NCBI GenBank assembly: GCA_021229015.1
Contig: CM037783.1
Span: 8,751,324-8,815,323, forward strand
Source: Solen grandis
Lineage: Eukaryota > Mollusca > Bivalvia > Adapedonta > Solenidae
Direction: 5' to 3'
Length of the DNA stretch: 64,000 nt
Made by a program: the position numbers and the translations under genes
Shown: positions 32,795-43,790 of the stretch, in pieces
How the letters are laid out: every line of letters starts with the position of its first letter
Position numbering within the stretch: the stretch's first letter is position 1
The notes under the pieces: model-generated
The model's database searches: none
Told to the model about the DNA's origin: nothing
The model's input: the letters and a program-made list of their open reading frames with translations, nothing else

Positions 32795-32875
32795 ACAGCT
32801 TGCAGGCTGGTCATGTTCTATACGGTTCACTGTTTGACATGAGACCCGTTAAGTCTCTGACTAATTTGTTTTCCT
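32795..32875 (+). mobile_element. Degraded piggyBac-like miniature element remnant
   Basis: TTAACAGCTTGCAGGCTGGT followed by CATGTTCTATACGGTTCACTG resembles one arm and loop of the internal hairpin of the 25157 family (TAACTCGCAGGCTGATCAGG TTTTATGCTGTTCGCTG). The ends are lost. Confidence 0.35.
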
Positions 32876-32960
32876 TTGAAAGTTATATTTGGACCAAACT
32901 CCATCTCAAAGTACACGGAAGAGTGAAGGATGAACATACCATGTGATTTGTGACGTCATT

Positions 32961-33917
32961 TTTAGCTTGACTATTCGAAGAATATGAGAGCTATTGTAGT
33001 CGCCCTGGCGTTGGCGTTGCAGCTTTTGGTTAAGTTTTGCATGCAAGTTTCTATCAACCTTATATCTCAATAACTATTTATGGTATTGACTTGAAAATTT
33101 ATAAATATGTTCAGGGGCATCAGACAACCAAGGTAGATAACTCTTGACTGAATTTAATATGAATTATGGCCCCTTTTAACTTGGAAATTTTGGTTAAAGT
33201 TTTGCATGCAAGATATTCTCATGCTTATATCTTAGTATCCAGGCATGCGATTGATTTGAAACATCTTTCATATATTAAAGGGTATCATACTTTCATGGTA
33301 GGCAACTCTTGATAGAATATGTTACAAATTATGGCCCCTTTTTAACTTAGAAATTTTGGTTAAAGTTTTGCATGCAAGGTACTTTCATGCTAATATCTCA
33401 GTATCCAGGCATTGGATTGATTTGAAACATCTTAAGTATGTTTAGGGGTTTCATACATTTATGGTAGATAACTCTTGATAGAATATGTTACAAATTATGG
33501 CCCCTTTTTTAACTTAGAATTTTGGTTAAATTTTTGCATTCAAACTACTATCCAGCTTATATCTCAGAAATTGCTTGTGTAATTGACTAGAAAGTTAAGG
33601 ATTGTCTTATGGGGCATCAGAAAACTAAGGAGGATAACCTTTTGGACTGAATTTTATGCAAATTATGGCCCTTTTCTAACTTGGATTTTTTGGTTAAAGT
33701 TTTGCATGCACAGTGTTAATGTGCTTATGTCTCAGTAACTAGGCATGGGGTTGATTTTAAACATCATTAAAATATTAAGGGGTATCAGACTATCAAGGTA
33801 TATCATTTTTGACTATTATTATGTACAGGGTATGTGAAGGGCAAGAATTGAAATATATTTTGTTTTACCAACAAGCATTTTGAATAGTCGAGCGTGCTGT
33901 CCTCTGACAGCTCTTGT
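32961..33917. mobile_element. Pearl-like element, second family, with five ~166-bp monomers
   Basis: Left end TTAGCTTGACTATTCGAAG; right end GAATAGTCGAGC followed by GCTGTC-CTCT-GACAGC, a 6-bp-stem hairpin, then CTTGTTA. GACTATTC/GAATAGTC form subterminal inverted repeats. The core repeats the landmark TTTTGCATGCAA-like block at 33035, 33200, 33366, 33532 and 33700, a spacing of 165-168 bp. This matches the pearl / Helentron-associated layout but the sequence is unrelated to the 13410 family. Confidence 0.6.
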
Positions 33918-34592
33918 TAGCTATCACAATCAGCTTTTTCTGTCTTTGTCGAATCCTGGCAAAAGAGCTTAAAATAACGCTACATACCACGTGGTATGGT
34001 CGCACGTATATTGGTAGGTTCATTCGAAGAATCGTGTTTTAGAAAAACATTGGGGTCACTCAGTACTAAAGGAAGTTATCATGGACATGTCTAAGTATTT
34101 GTGACTTAGAAAACGAAACAAATCCCTCACAAAATTATATGTTCTACAGAAGAGCATAAAATATGAAGCTATCAATTTCAACAATCCTAATAATTTCCAC
34201 GGCGATACGTTAAAAATAGTATTGCTTACACATGGTATATGGGGAAAAAACTGCGGCGCATTTGTATAATCTTGAGTATAGTTATCTCCCTTGGCCAACT
34301 AAATCAAACAGTAAACAACATACATAACGTGTACATAATATCATTATGATAAAATTATATACTGCAAATAGTTTTTATGAATAGCATCTTAACATAAATA
34401 TAATCCTCTTTGTTGAAATCATTATTATCATAAAAAATACCAATCTTTTAGAAAAGATATGCAGTGTTGATGTGGATTAAAGTTATTCGAAAAGGTCACA
34501 AATCATTATCTGTGAAGACTGGAGAAGTCAAAATTAGCATAGATAAAACTCGGTATTAAAGCGTCCTCTGCAGCGCATTCGGCGGAGTAAAC
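33918..34592. other. Noncoding sequence
   Basis: A minus-strand open frame (34056-34298) exists but has no recognisable motif and AT-driven codons; not called. Confidence 0.35.
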
Positions 34593-34642
34593 ATGGTAAT
34601 AAAGCGCACCGTCAGTCAAACGGAGGCTATAATATACAGCAG
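34593..34642 (+). CDS. Candidate first coding exon, function unknown
   Basis: ATG at 34593 sits in a favourable context (AAACATGG) after a locally GC-richer leader (34560-34590, GCGTCCTCTGCAGCGCATTC) and reads MVIKRTVSQTEAIIYS before AGCAG/GTATTT at 34642/34643, a plausible donor. The frame left open beyond it only translates the A and AT tract (poly-Lys, Ile-Tyr) and is not coding. Weak evidence: short and no family. Confidence 0.25.
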
Positions 34643-34698
34643 GTATTTAAATCGTTCGTCCCGAAACAAGTCTCAATGTGCATCAAAGAAGTGTTTTG

Positions 34699-34766
<68 letters not shown>
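34699..34766. repeat. A31 run followed by (AT)18
   Basis: Direct reading. The adjacency of a long A run and an AT microsatellite resembles the tail of an old retroposed insertion, but no target-site duplication was recognised. Confidence 0.9.
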
Positions 34767-34771
<5 letters not shown>

Positions 34772-35444
34772 AAAAGAGAATGAATTCAGTCAGAATATAA
34801 AATTTCGTGAATACGAAGTATATGTATGTTTCAGCTATTTGTCATCCAAACAAACAATGGTGCATAACTTTTTCGTAGTGAGTATAAGGTATGTACCAAT
34901 GATAAAATAATTAAAATACTCATTCGGTATTCAAAAGTGGAGATATCTACAGCTACGCCGAAAAATAATCACCATCGATTCTAAGACGTATTTGGTAAAG
35001 CGAAAACTTTAGACAATATCCACTGAATTTTCTTTTTTTTTCCTTCTAATTTTTCAAAAGCTGGCTGTGGTCAGGGCATACATATACATGTATAATGATT
35101 CAGAACAACTGAGGTAGACAATGCGGCCACAGTCAGATATATTGTACTGACAAATAGTCAAACAGACACAACTTACCTCTTCATGCTGATGTTTAAGCAA
35201 TAATTTTATACTAGGACCATATAATAACGATTAACAAACTTGCCATGTCGTGGATCGAGTCAACAACCTCATAGGCTCGAGACGCACGCTTTTGATTATT
35301 TGTCTACCATGCTCGGCGTGTTTGCGGTCACAGCCGATGAATATTGTAGTTAATTATCTAAGCTTACAGCATTCCAGAACCAGATGCGTACATTTATCTT
35401 ATTTTGCGCAGATTTCCACAAGATTCACCTGTGACAAAGCGTTG

Positions 35445-35600
35445 ATCTCTGTGGGTTCGGTTCCCGCAATGGGTACTTCGGATTTTCTCTCTTGCTTGCA
35501 AAAGGTCATTGGTTCTACCCGGGGGGGGGGGGGGGGGGGGGGGGGGTCATCTGTGTCTGTGCTGATAAGCCTCTAGGTGTTATGAAATTATTGAAATAAA
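35445..35600 (+). mobile_element. tRNA-headed SINE, copy 2, interrupted by G26
   Basis: CTCTGTGGGTTCGGTTCCCG is a B-box-like block shared with the copies at 9936 and 36664, followed by TTCGGATTTTCTC and GGTTCTACCC. A run of 26 G at 35521-35546 directly follows GGTTCTACCC, where other copies have CGGG or TGGG. Confidence 0.5.
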
Positions 35601-36663
35601 ATTGTAATTATTTAAAATCTGATTACGGTTTAGGTTTGGTTAATACTAGCCATTCATGTTTCAATCAATTTCAGATTTATTCTACTTGGAGGGGTTTTAG
35701 TACAAATGCATAAAACTATGTCTACGGTACATGTTATTACATATTTTCTAGAAGTACACGGATCTTGTTTTAAGAAAATTAATAATATTTTAATTCACTT
35801 GATGGATAATATTTAGATAACGTTGACTTACAAGCTATTTTCTATTTATCTTCAATATCCAGACGAATATGGCATGCAATAGACACATGCAATACACATA
35901 AATGACAAAGTGTGCGTTTATTTCACATCTAGATCGGCATGCACGGAAGTCCGCCTACGTATGTTTACATTCAGTCTACATCGCTGAGCTCAGTCCGCGC
36001 GCTATTGAATGGAGGATTGGCTCTTCACAGTTCTGGCAGCGGATTTCTTATGAACCCTTTCCAGTGTCCCTGACATTCTTACTTGGCTGAACCAAGCCAC
36101 TCCTCACTGTCTCTGATCACTTGCACTCTAATTGGTGAAAAAAAATGAGGTAAAAATTAGAACTTTCGGCTTGAATATAATTATTATATAGCCTCGCAAA
36201 AGAAATGAATTTAAAGTTCACAAAAATGCTGCTGATGCTGCTATTAATACTTAATGATAAGGTTAACCGATTCCACACCGGCTTCGTGTTAAGGCAACTC
36301 ACTACCTTTAATTTTTTTTTGTAACAACATTGTCAGCGTATTTGGTTAGGTAACCACGTTACAAGGTTCGTGTGCCGCTCTACGCCATCGACATACTTCC
36401 CCTTACGACCTTGTTGGCGCTTTTGCTAAAACCGCTAGGAGGCCTTGGAACGAGCAGAAAGATGAAATGTTACCTTCTCAGATATTTCATGTGACTTGTT
36501 TTAATGTATACTAGTGATGATACCACTTGTATCAACTAATTGTAACAAATGATCATGTTTCATATAAAAATGTTAACAATGGCAGTTTAAAAGACCGAAT
36601 TGATCATTATTTAATATTATAAACTGTTTGACATTGAAAACTGTTAATGTCGAACTACTATTG
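35601..36663. other. Noncoding sequence with a GC-richer island at 35920-36110
   Basis: The island contains GATTGGCTC (inverted CCAAT) and CCGCGCGC and, on the minus strand, a possible splice donor (CCAA/GTAAGA). It could be a promoter or a first exon, but nothing identifies a product. Confidence 0.3.
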
Positions 36664-36850
36664 TGTCCCTTACTGCTGTGGGTTCGAGCATCGGAAGGGT
36701 CACGTAAGGAAGCCCTCCAGCTGGGTTGGAAAAGGTCAGCGGCCCTCTGTGAAGTCGGGGTTTTCTTCCATCTATAATAACCTGGGCGTCGCTATATGAC
36801 TGAAACTCTGTCTCAGCACCGATAAACTCCAGCTATCTGTGCCTATTTAT
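36664..36850 (+). mobile_element. tRNA-headed SINE, copy 3
   Basis: ACTGCTGTGGGTTCGAGCAT starts the recognisable part; the body contains AAGGAAGCCCTCCAGC and a tail region TATATGACTGAAACTCTGTC and GCACCGATAAACTCC typical of this family's 3' half. Confidence 0.5.
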
Positions 36851-38520
36851 TAGTCAACCTAAATTTGTGGCCAAACAGGTGCTTTGAAAATTCGAATTTA
36901 TCAGCAAGTTATTTCAATAGAACACCTTTCTGCTTTCTATTTTACCAGGTTCAAAATAGACCGATCTAATGGACAAAATCAACTTAGGGTGATTTCGATA
37001 TAAGTCGGATAGACTAGCCTACGGTCGGTCTTCAGTTGTCTTTAGAACTGTCTCAATAGACTCTATCCTATACATAGAGTTTGTTACAGAGAGGCTGGTG
37101 CATGGACCACTTGACAAAATGCAGCAGACGCGTGTGGTGAAGACAGAATATGTAATGAGTAATAGGATAACTGCGTAGTTTTCACAAATACTTTCTTCAG
37201 ACCACTTGAATGCGACAGTAACTATGAACACAAAGGCAAACAAAGCATTATTATCGCCGGCCAAGGGAGGCGATATTATACCATCGAGCAAGAAAGCAAC
37301 TTTTTACTGACGTAATAGAACAGCAGGTTCCTTCTCAATCAGTCGCAGAAAGATAAACAGATCAGACTGCCGGGAACAAGCTCTGGGAAACTGCTTTGAA
37401 CGCTGGGAAATCTGGACTGTGTTAAAGGCTACCGGAAGCACGTGTTGTTTAGACTGTTAGGCGCATAATTGGGCAGATTCGATTGGAATACGCCTATTTA
37501 TTCCTGGCATTCCCTATTTGCGCAGCTTATAATTTTCTTATCGACAAGTAGTAGCTTCATGGGTTTAAGTAACTATGCAGATATCCTGTTCGAACGAGAC
37601 TGCACCTAGATGCATACAAGGGAAATATCAAACTGATGTCGCTTATATCCATGCTATGAGTGATCAACACCTGATTAATGTATGTATAGCAGTTATAAAT
37701 TTAGCTTCCTATTTCACATGAATGGGGAATCAGAATTTTTTTAAATATCAGCTTTGATAACATTTCCCAGCTATGAACCTCTCCTTCAACTTCAAGCGCT
37801 TCGACAACGTCACATAGTAACTTTCTGTTCACTTGGCTAACGGCGTTGTTTTTTTTAGCATTTTTGGAAATGCTAATACTTGTTCGTAGATCACAAACAA
37901 AAACGCATTAATCCAACAATTAACGGTATATTTTATGCTGACTATTTTCCATTGTTGCATTACCTTTCTTTTGTTATGTTGGATATAAGTTGAATGAAGA
38001 GAAGTATTCGTGAAAATAGGTAAAAATGTAGTTTTCCTGCAAACCGTTATAACTTCTGACCTCACCATAATCGTCTGCAGTTACTGCTGCTGGTATCAAT
38101 ACTTTGAAAACATATACGTAAGTAATAGTATATTGTTATATGTACATGAGATATATTGCTAACATTACACTAATATAACTAACTACATATATAGATAACC
38201 ATACCCATTTGAACAATAGCTCAATTTTGCATTAAATGTTTGCCTTTTTGGAAATTTTAGAATAAACCATTGCAATATAGGCTCTTTTTACTGCAATTTT
38301 ACATATTTAGACCACGAATTATTTGGTTAGATCAACAACATAGCTGCTTTCAAAGTAAGGAAAACTTACACACACACACACACACACATAATGAAAGAAA
38401 TTCTGGATAAATGAGCGTATTTGTACATAATTTAATTTTTGACAAACATCAGTCGACCGAACTCTAGGAACTTCAACTTATGGAGTACTCGGTTACATAT
38501 TCGTGTCGTGCTTGAATGTC

Positions 38521-38560
<40 letters not shown>

Positions 38561-38567
38561 CAGCAAT
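36851..38567. other. Noncoding sequence with (CA)n and (TAA)n microsatellites
   Basis: (CA)n at 38368-38389 and (TAA)n at 38522-38557. A hydrophobic minus-strand open frame (37019-37291) lacks an ATG and a family match and is not called. Confidence 0.45.
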
Positions 38568-39262
38568 CAGACGAAGATCAAGGGCTCTATATGGTCCTAA
38601 ATCGCTCACTAGAGTTCATAAGCTTATTTAAAACCATTCTTGTAACGCGGTTACCTCTAGCAGTAATCAAGTTTAATATAAAAATAATTCTTAAGCTAGT
38701 CAATCATCTGGAGGCCTCATTTTTCATGGGATCAACATTACTTTAAAAATTAAGGTAGAAATCCATGAGGTGACCAACATGCCAAAATAAATTAAATTCT
38801 AACCATTAGTTTCAGAGTAGGGAAATTTTGATTTTTTATAAAGAGGATATAAGGAAAAAGCCGACATTTTAGGGACTTCATTTTTCAGGATCAACTTCAT
38901 TTTAGCAATTATGGTAGACAGCCATGAGATACCACTTGGGAATTTTAGCAAGTATGGTTGACAGCCATGAGGTGACCATTTGTGCCAAATGAAATTTAAT
39001 TCTGATCAGAGGAAAATGTTTTCGAAGTTTTTAATGTATGTTGGTTATCATAGCGACCAAAGTCCTGCATAGATCAAGTTTATTTTAGCAACTTTTGAGA
39101 AGGGTCACCGAAGGATCATTCATGACAAGTTTCATCAATTCCTATCCAGTGGTTTCAGAGAGGATGCCGTTGAAAGAAAACTGTTGACGACGAACACATG
39201 GTGATCAAATAGCTAACATTGAGCACGTTGGTCTCCATCGTCGGAAACCCTCGGCTGACTTA
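38568..39262. mobile_element. Pearl-like element, diverged short copy
   Basis: AGATCAAGGGCTCTATATGG and AATCGCTCACT at the left, and GTTGACGACGAACACATGGTGATC then GAGCACGTTGGTCTCC at the right, match the ends of the 13410-15304 family. The core contains repeated 'ATTTTAGCAA-TATGGTAGACAGCCATGAGG' blocks at about 38895 and 38940. Confidence 0.5.
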
Positions 39263-39851
39263 ATCCGGTTCACTACAAGACATCATGCGGCCTATAGATG
39301 ACATCGATAGAGTGGGTATTTGACGAAAGTTGTGCCCTGTTGAGCTAAAAATTAAAAGAAGAAAAAACGAACCTTACGTTATTAGGCAATATTACTACTA
39401 TTATTATTATTGTGTGACATTTGTAATGTATTATACTGAGCTGTCTGCCATTACCCATCCTCTGGAAATTATTGTCAAAATGTCTAGCTACTAATTATGA
39501 AGTGAATAGGAGTTTAGGAACGGTTCTGTAAACGCGGTCCGTTTTTCTTTTATTGTTTAGTTCAACCATATCTATTAAATAATCTATTGTCGGTGTCCTA
39601 TGGATTCTAAACCTAGTTACGCATCGCTTCATAGCTATTTCCTACTGCCGACTTGTCTTTTCATTTACTCTCAATCAGGGGGCAAAACGACACGGTATTG
39701 CGACATGTGTTGCTTTCTGTTGAATAAATGATAAAACCACATGTGTCAAAGCGCGTGGCGCAAGTTTACGCATCCAAGCGGATATACTCGGTTACGATCG
39801 TTGATTCGTTGAATGAAAACAACTCGGGGGGAAAACCACTGCTCTCTCTTC

Positions 39852-39914
39852 ATGGCGTTGGACACATTAACATGCCACAGTGTGGCTAACTTGGATTTTG
39901 ATGGAACCGAAATC
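39852..39914 (+). CDS. Candidate first coding exon with perfect splice donor, function unknown
   Basis: ATG at 39852-39854 (TTCATGGCG context) opens 21 codons, MALDTLTCHSVANLDFDGTE plus Ile, that end exactly at a consensus donor GTAAGT (39915-39920), phase 0. The upstream 150 bp (from about 39700) are GC-richer than the surroundings, with CGCGTGGCGC and CATGTG blocks as expected for a 5' UTR or promoter. The next exon was not found; the first intron may be long. No family recognised from 21 residues. One of the phase-compatible downstream candidates is the terminal exon at 57762-57893, but nothing proves a link. Confidence 0.45.
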
Positions 39915-41856
39915 GTAAGTAAAGGATTATAAGTTCAATTTTAATTAGAATGTTATCTTTTATCTAATAAGTGCAGGTTATGTAACCGTTGTTTCGTATA
40001 TTGACCCCTATATGATACATATATTTATACCTGTTAATGATAATCTCAGATGCTCACATTGATTATTTGGAATATAAATTGATATTTCTTGTTGACTTAC
40101 TGTTCAGTGTTTAGGCAAAGGCTGATTTTTACTTTGTCGATTTCCTAAAATTGTCATCGTTGTTCACTACTTTTTGTATCTTCTTTATTATAAATTACAT
40201 ACATGTATACATTAAAAAGTGCATTACAGACTATTTCTTTATGACTTATAATTTCAGTATCAGTATTCTGAGCTTAAACTTAATTTTGTCCAGTTTCTGT
40301 ACAACTTCAGAAATCTGTTTCGACTCCAGCAAGGTCTTTTGTCATTTTAAAATGATGTATGGTAAAATGGTAAATTCATCAGTTTTCACGACTCGAGGTA
40401 TTAATTAACTTCTTGACATGAATTCTGTCTAAAAATATTGTATACCTTGCGTTATTGAGAACAAGATTGCACGAAATAGACGTATTATACATGAATACGA
40501 AGGTTGTAGGTTCGAACTCCGCTGGGGACAAACATCTTTCTGATCTCCAGGTCATTTCACTCTTCTCAGTTTAAGATAAACTCTTAGCGAACTAACATTT
40601 TATATATGCAACCCAGGTTCGATCTCAGGTCGGCCCAACGTTTATGTGAAATGACATTTCCTCTTGTCCAGGAATTCTTGGATGTTGAACTCCCCCAGCC
40701 CCACCCCCTCTAACATCAACACGCGGCATGGATCTTGCGAACTCCACCGCCAGTACCATCGAAAATAGTTTCCTTGTCGCAGTTGTTTCGCGTAGAGTGT
40801 TATTGTCATCAAATGAATAAAATTTAAACTAGAGAGAGAGAGAGTTTATTTATGATTTTGACAATGTCTCGTACTCAACAAATATTCTCAAAGAAAGTAT
40901 TACCGAAGTTAATATTCTTTCATTCTAATAAGGTACATTATTTGATAAATAATGCCTTTAAATATAATGGAATGAATATTGTTCTTTTATCTGGTAAATT
41001 AGCAGTTAGTTTATGAATACACCAGAAAATGTAGGATTTATAAGATGAATTATCTGAAACTGTTTGACGAATACTGGGCCTGGTTACAGAATCATTAAGT
41101 CAAAAGTGTATATTTTAGACTCAAGTCTCAGGGAATGCTAACTTTCAAAGTGACGTTTTACAGAAATTTTAGTAATTAAGTGAGTAGAAAATTAGTCTCT
41201 CTCTCTCTGTGTGTCTGTCTGTCTGTCTTAGTATGTTAAAACTTAGAATGAATTAGTGTCCTAGACTTAATATCACAGCATCTTAACCTATACTCATATT
41301 TTATTCATAATGAGTTCTTGATCAAATATCACCCACCATTTTATGCTTACAGTGTGATATGTTATATTGTTTAGGTAGATACGGAGCACAACTTCTCATA
41401 CTTATTATTATAAATAGGACTTACATAACATACGAAAAAACACGTACATTATTAATAATTTGTAAACGTTATTTAAACTTTAATTTATTTTGTAAAGCTC
41501 ATTTAGATATCAATGCTGGCTGTAAAAACTGTGTTTATATGTGTGTGTGAGGGGGGGGGGTGTAAACAAGTCAACCTTGGTAACGTTATCAGATGGTAAC
41601 ATTTATCATAAGCTGAGTGTCTCCTTAACACACCTGTATAAAATAACGTTAGCTGTAGGTATATTATGATACAGTGAAAGTGACATGCATGGCTAGTCTC
41701 AGTGTTAATATCAGCGAGTATCATAGCGAGTTATGGGTTATTAATAATTTAATGAAGTTAAACGTCAAACGATAATCTACTTGCAGTAAGGTAGTTTTAG
41801 CGGCCATTATAAGCAGGAGCAGTAGTAGTGGTAGTGCATGGTAGTATTAGGAGAGG

Positions 41857-41889
<33 letters not shown>

Positions 41890-43170
41890 TTATTAATCCA
41901 CCTTTAAAAAAGGAAGTAGCTACTCACGAAGTTTAACGAAGTATCACGGAATATCGCGATTTTCAAATTAGGAAGTATCGTGGTGATATGCCCTGTAATA
42001 TGCCATATATGTTTATCCTTATCAAGTGGTGGGAAAAAGTATCGACATCATGCTTCTAATTTCTTTGCTAATTGTTTCAGTGGTATTGAATCGCCAACCG
42101 TAATAACTTCTAATTACTTATCTTGCTGTTTTTTGTTCAGTTAGTTGTGTTCTTGAATAACGATGTTAAATCCCCAGAACTTTAAGATGTGTGACAGACA
42201 TAAGCAACTTGTTCAATTCTTGATTATTTTCTGATTTCTGCTTTAAAAAAAGCTAAATTAATATACCCTAAAGAAGGTTTTGCTCCGAAAAATGAAATAA
42301 ATAAATGGATAATAATAAGTCCACAATTGTCACTTGCTGATAGGCACTTTTACACTACATGTTTTAAATTATTTGTCTAAATGTGAAATGAATTATGTTG
42401 AATGTTGACATTTTCACCTCGGAAAAAAAAGGGTTACGTATTCTGTGCTCTTGGTGAATTCTTATCAATTGGCTATGCATCAAGATATGCAGTTAATCAA
42501 ATCGAAAGGCAGTAAAATATATTAAGTGACGTAAGGTACTGATTTTTTTCTCTCTTGAACATATTAAAATACAACTTCAGGAAAGCTGTTTGGAAGAAAT
42601 CTACTGTTGTTAGGTGTTATTAGTTAGTAGTCATTAAATGCAACTATGCATTGATTTCAGATTTGTCATAGGCAAGAAATTTAGACATGACTGTTTCAAT
42701 CTTGAATTTCATAGAACTGCTAAATCGATTGGTGAATAAAGCCACTGCGTCTTATATGGAACGGATCAATATAATATGAACAAATAGAACATATATTTTA
42801 TTTTGACTTATACATAGTACATCATTATAAAATATTTGAAATAAATAAATAGATAAATAAATAAATCAATCAATAAATAAATCACGTGAACTATAAAGAA
42901 CAAAAACCTAGACACAGACTACGCGAGTGGAATTATAATTAAACAATTGTATTTCTAATTGATAAATTAAATGCTTCTTTTATCGTATATTGCATGACTA
43001 AACTATGTGTTTTTGTTTGAAGACTTAATGACTTCAACGAACTTAAACATACTTGTCTACTAATATAATATTTAGGTATTTTCTCTATATGTTACTAGGA
43101 CACACACAGACAAAATGATACTTTATAAAATGTAACGCGGCTGTTTAAAGTTCGAATGATTGACTTGTTC
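39915..43170. other. Noncoding sequence, possibly intronic
   Basis: Contains a B-box-like GTAGGTTCGAACTCCGC at about 40505 (SINE debris), a (GA)n at about 40832-40844, (CT/GT)n at about 41194-41228, G10 near 41550, (TAA)n at 41858-41891 and an AAAT/AATC tract at 42838-42884. No exon recognised. Confidence 0.4.
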
Positions 43171-43380
43171 TGTTCCGGTGGTTGAGTGGCTAGAGCGTCC
43201 ACAACGTAATCTGTTGGTCGTAAGCTCGATACCTGCTTGGCGCTCAGCACATAAGGGTAGTCCCAGGACTGGTTGGCCCAGTGTCAGGGTAATGTGACTG
43301 GTTGTGGTATCATGTCACTTGTCTACGGTGTGGTATCATTAATGAAACAGAAAAATATCGACGGGATATTAAAAAACGGG
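43171..43380 (+). mobile_element. tRNA-derived SINE, second family, copy 1
   Basis: GTTGAGTGGCTAGAGCGTCC has an A-box-like TGGCTAGAGCG and, 30 bp on, a B-box-like GTAAGCTCGATACC. The body matches 49123-49420: CATAAGGGTAGT, GGTTGGCCCAGTGTCAGG/GGTTTGCCCGGTGTCAGG, ATAATGTGACTGG, GTGGTA(T/G)CATGTCACTT. Confidence 0.65.
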
Positions 43381-43499
43381 AAAATAAAGTACTTAATTTG
43401 ATTTATAAGCAACCACCTGTACCAAGTAACCAAGCTTATTTAAGAAACTAGCTTTAAAATCGAAGTCATTTGCTACAGATTTGACCGTAAGATTCGACA

Positions 43500-43790
43500 C
43501 AGTGACACGTGACCTCCATTAAGCAGGCACCTGCACTTAGGCAGCCAAAAAAAAAAGGTCTGTTTCTGGTCTCCAGCAAATAAAAAAAGGGTCGGTAGGT
43601 CGGGATTTTTTTTTTTTTTTTTTTTTACATGAAACGAAAGGTAAAAGAGGGAAATATAAAAATAAAAAAAAGAGGGTCGGTCGGGTGACCAGAAACGGAA
43701 CTATTGTTTTTGGCCTAAAATTGACAGTTTAGATAGATTGGTCTGCTTAAGAAAGGTTGGTCTGCTCGAGACATGTTGGTCTGTAGGAAG
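43500..43790. repeat. Dispersed repeat split by a miniature element
   Basis: CCATTAAGCAGGCACCTGCA (about 43515) and GGTCTGCTTAAGAAAGGTTG (about 43741) are both parts of a repeat seen uninterrupted at 46800-46960 (ACCTGCATTAAGCAGCCTGT ... GTCTACCGCTTAAGACAGG). The intervening 43544-43714 is an inserted inverted-repeat element. Confidence 0.5.
43544..43714. mobile_element. Inverted-repeat miniature element (CCAGAAAC family)
   Basis: Left GCCAAAAAAAAAAGGTCTG then TTTCTGGTCTCC; right GGTGACCAGAAACGGAAC then TGTTTTTGGC: inverted ends of about 30 bp. Internal blocks GGGTCGGTAGGTCGG and GAGGGTCGGTCGG recur inverted in part. Related fragments occur at 52589-52765 and 60268-60345. Confidence 0.55.

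Larger units (their letters stand above)
30121..32960. other. AT-rich noncoding sequence
   Basis: Long T/A tracts (T-rich 30926-30955, A run near 32086-32101) and no coding frames. It includes the inverted-repeat unit at 31748-31884 and a degraded piggyBac-like remnant near 32795-32875. Confidence 0.45.

Noticed and set aside
34643..34910. Continuation of the 34593 frame as a 105-residue protein
   Set aside because: It translates A31 and (AT)18 into poly-Lys and Ile-Tyr repeats.
35166..35200. Minus-strand GTAAGT donor preceded by ATGAAGAG, as a possible first exon
   Set aside because: Only eight coding bases; the donor match alone is not enough evidence.
37019..37291. 90-codon hydrophobic minus-strand frame resembling membrane segments
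   Set aside because: No ATG, no convincing splice sites and no family match; hydrophobicity is expected from T-rich codons.
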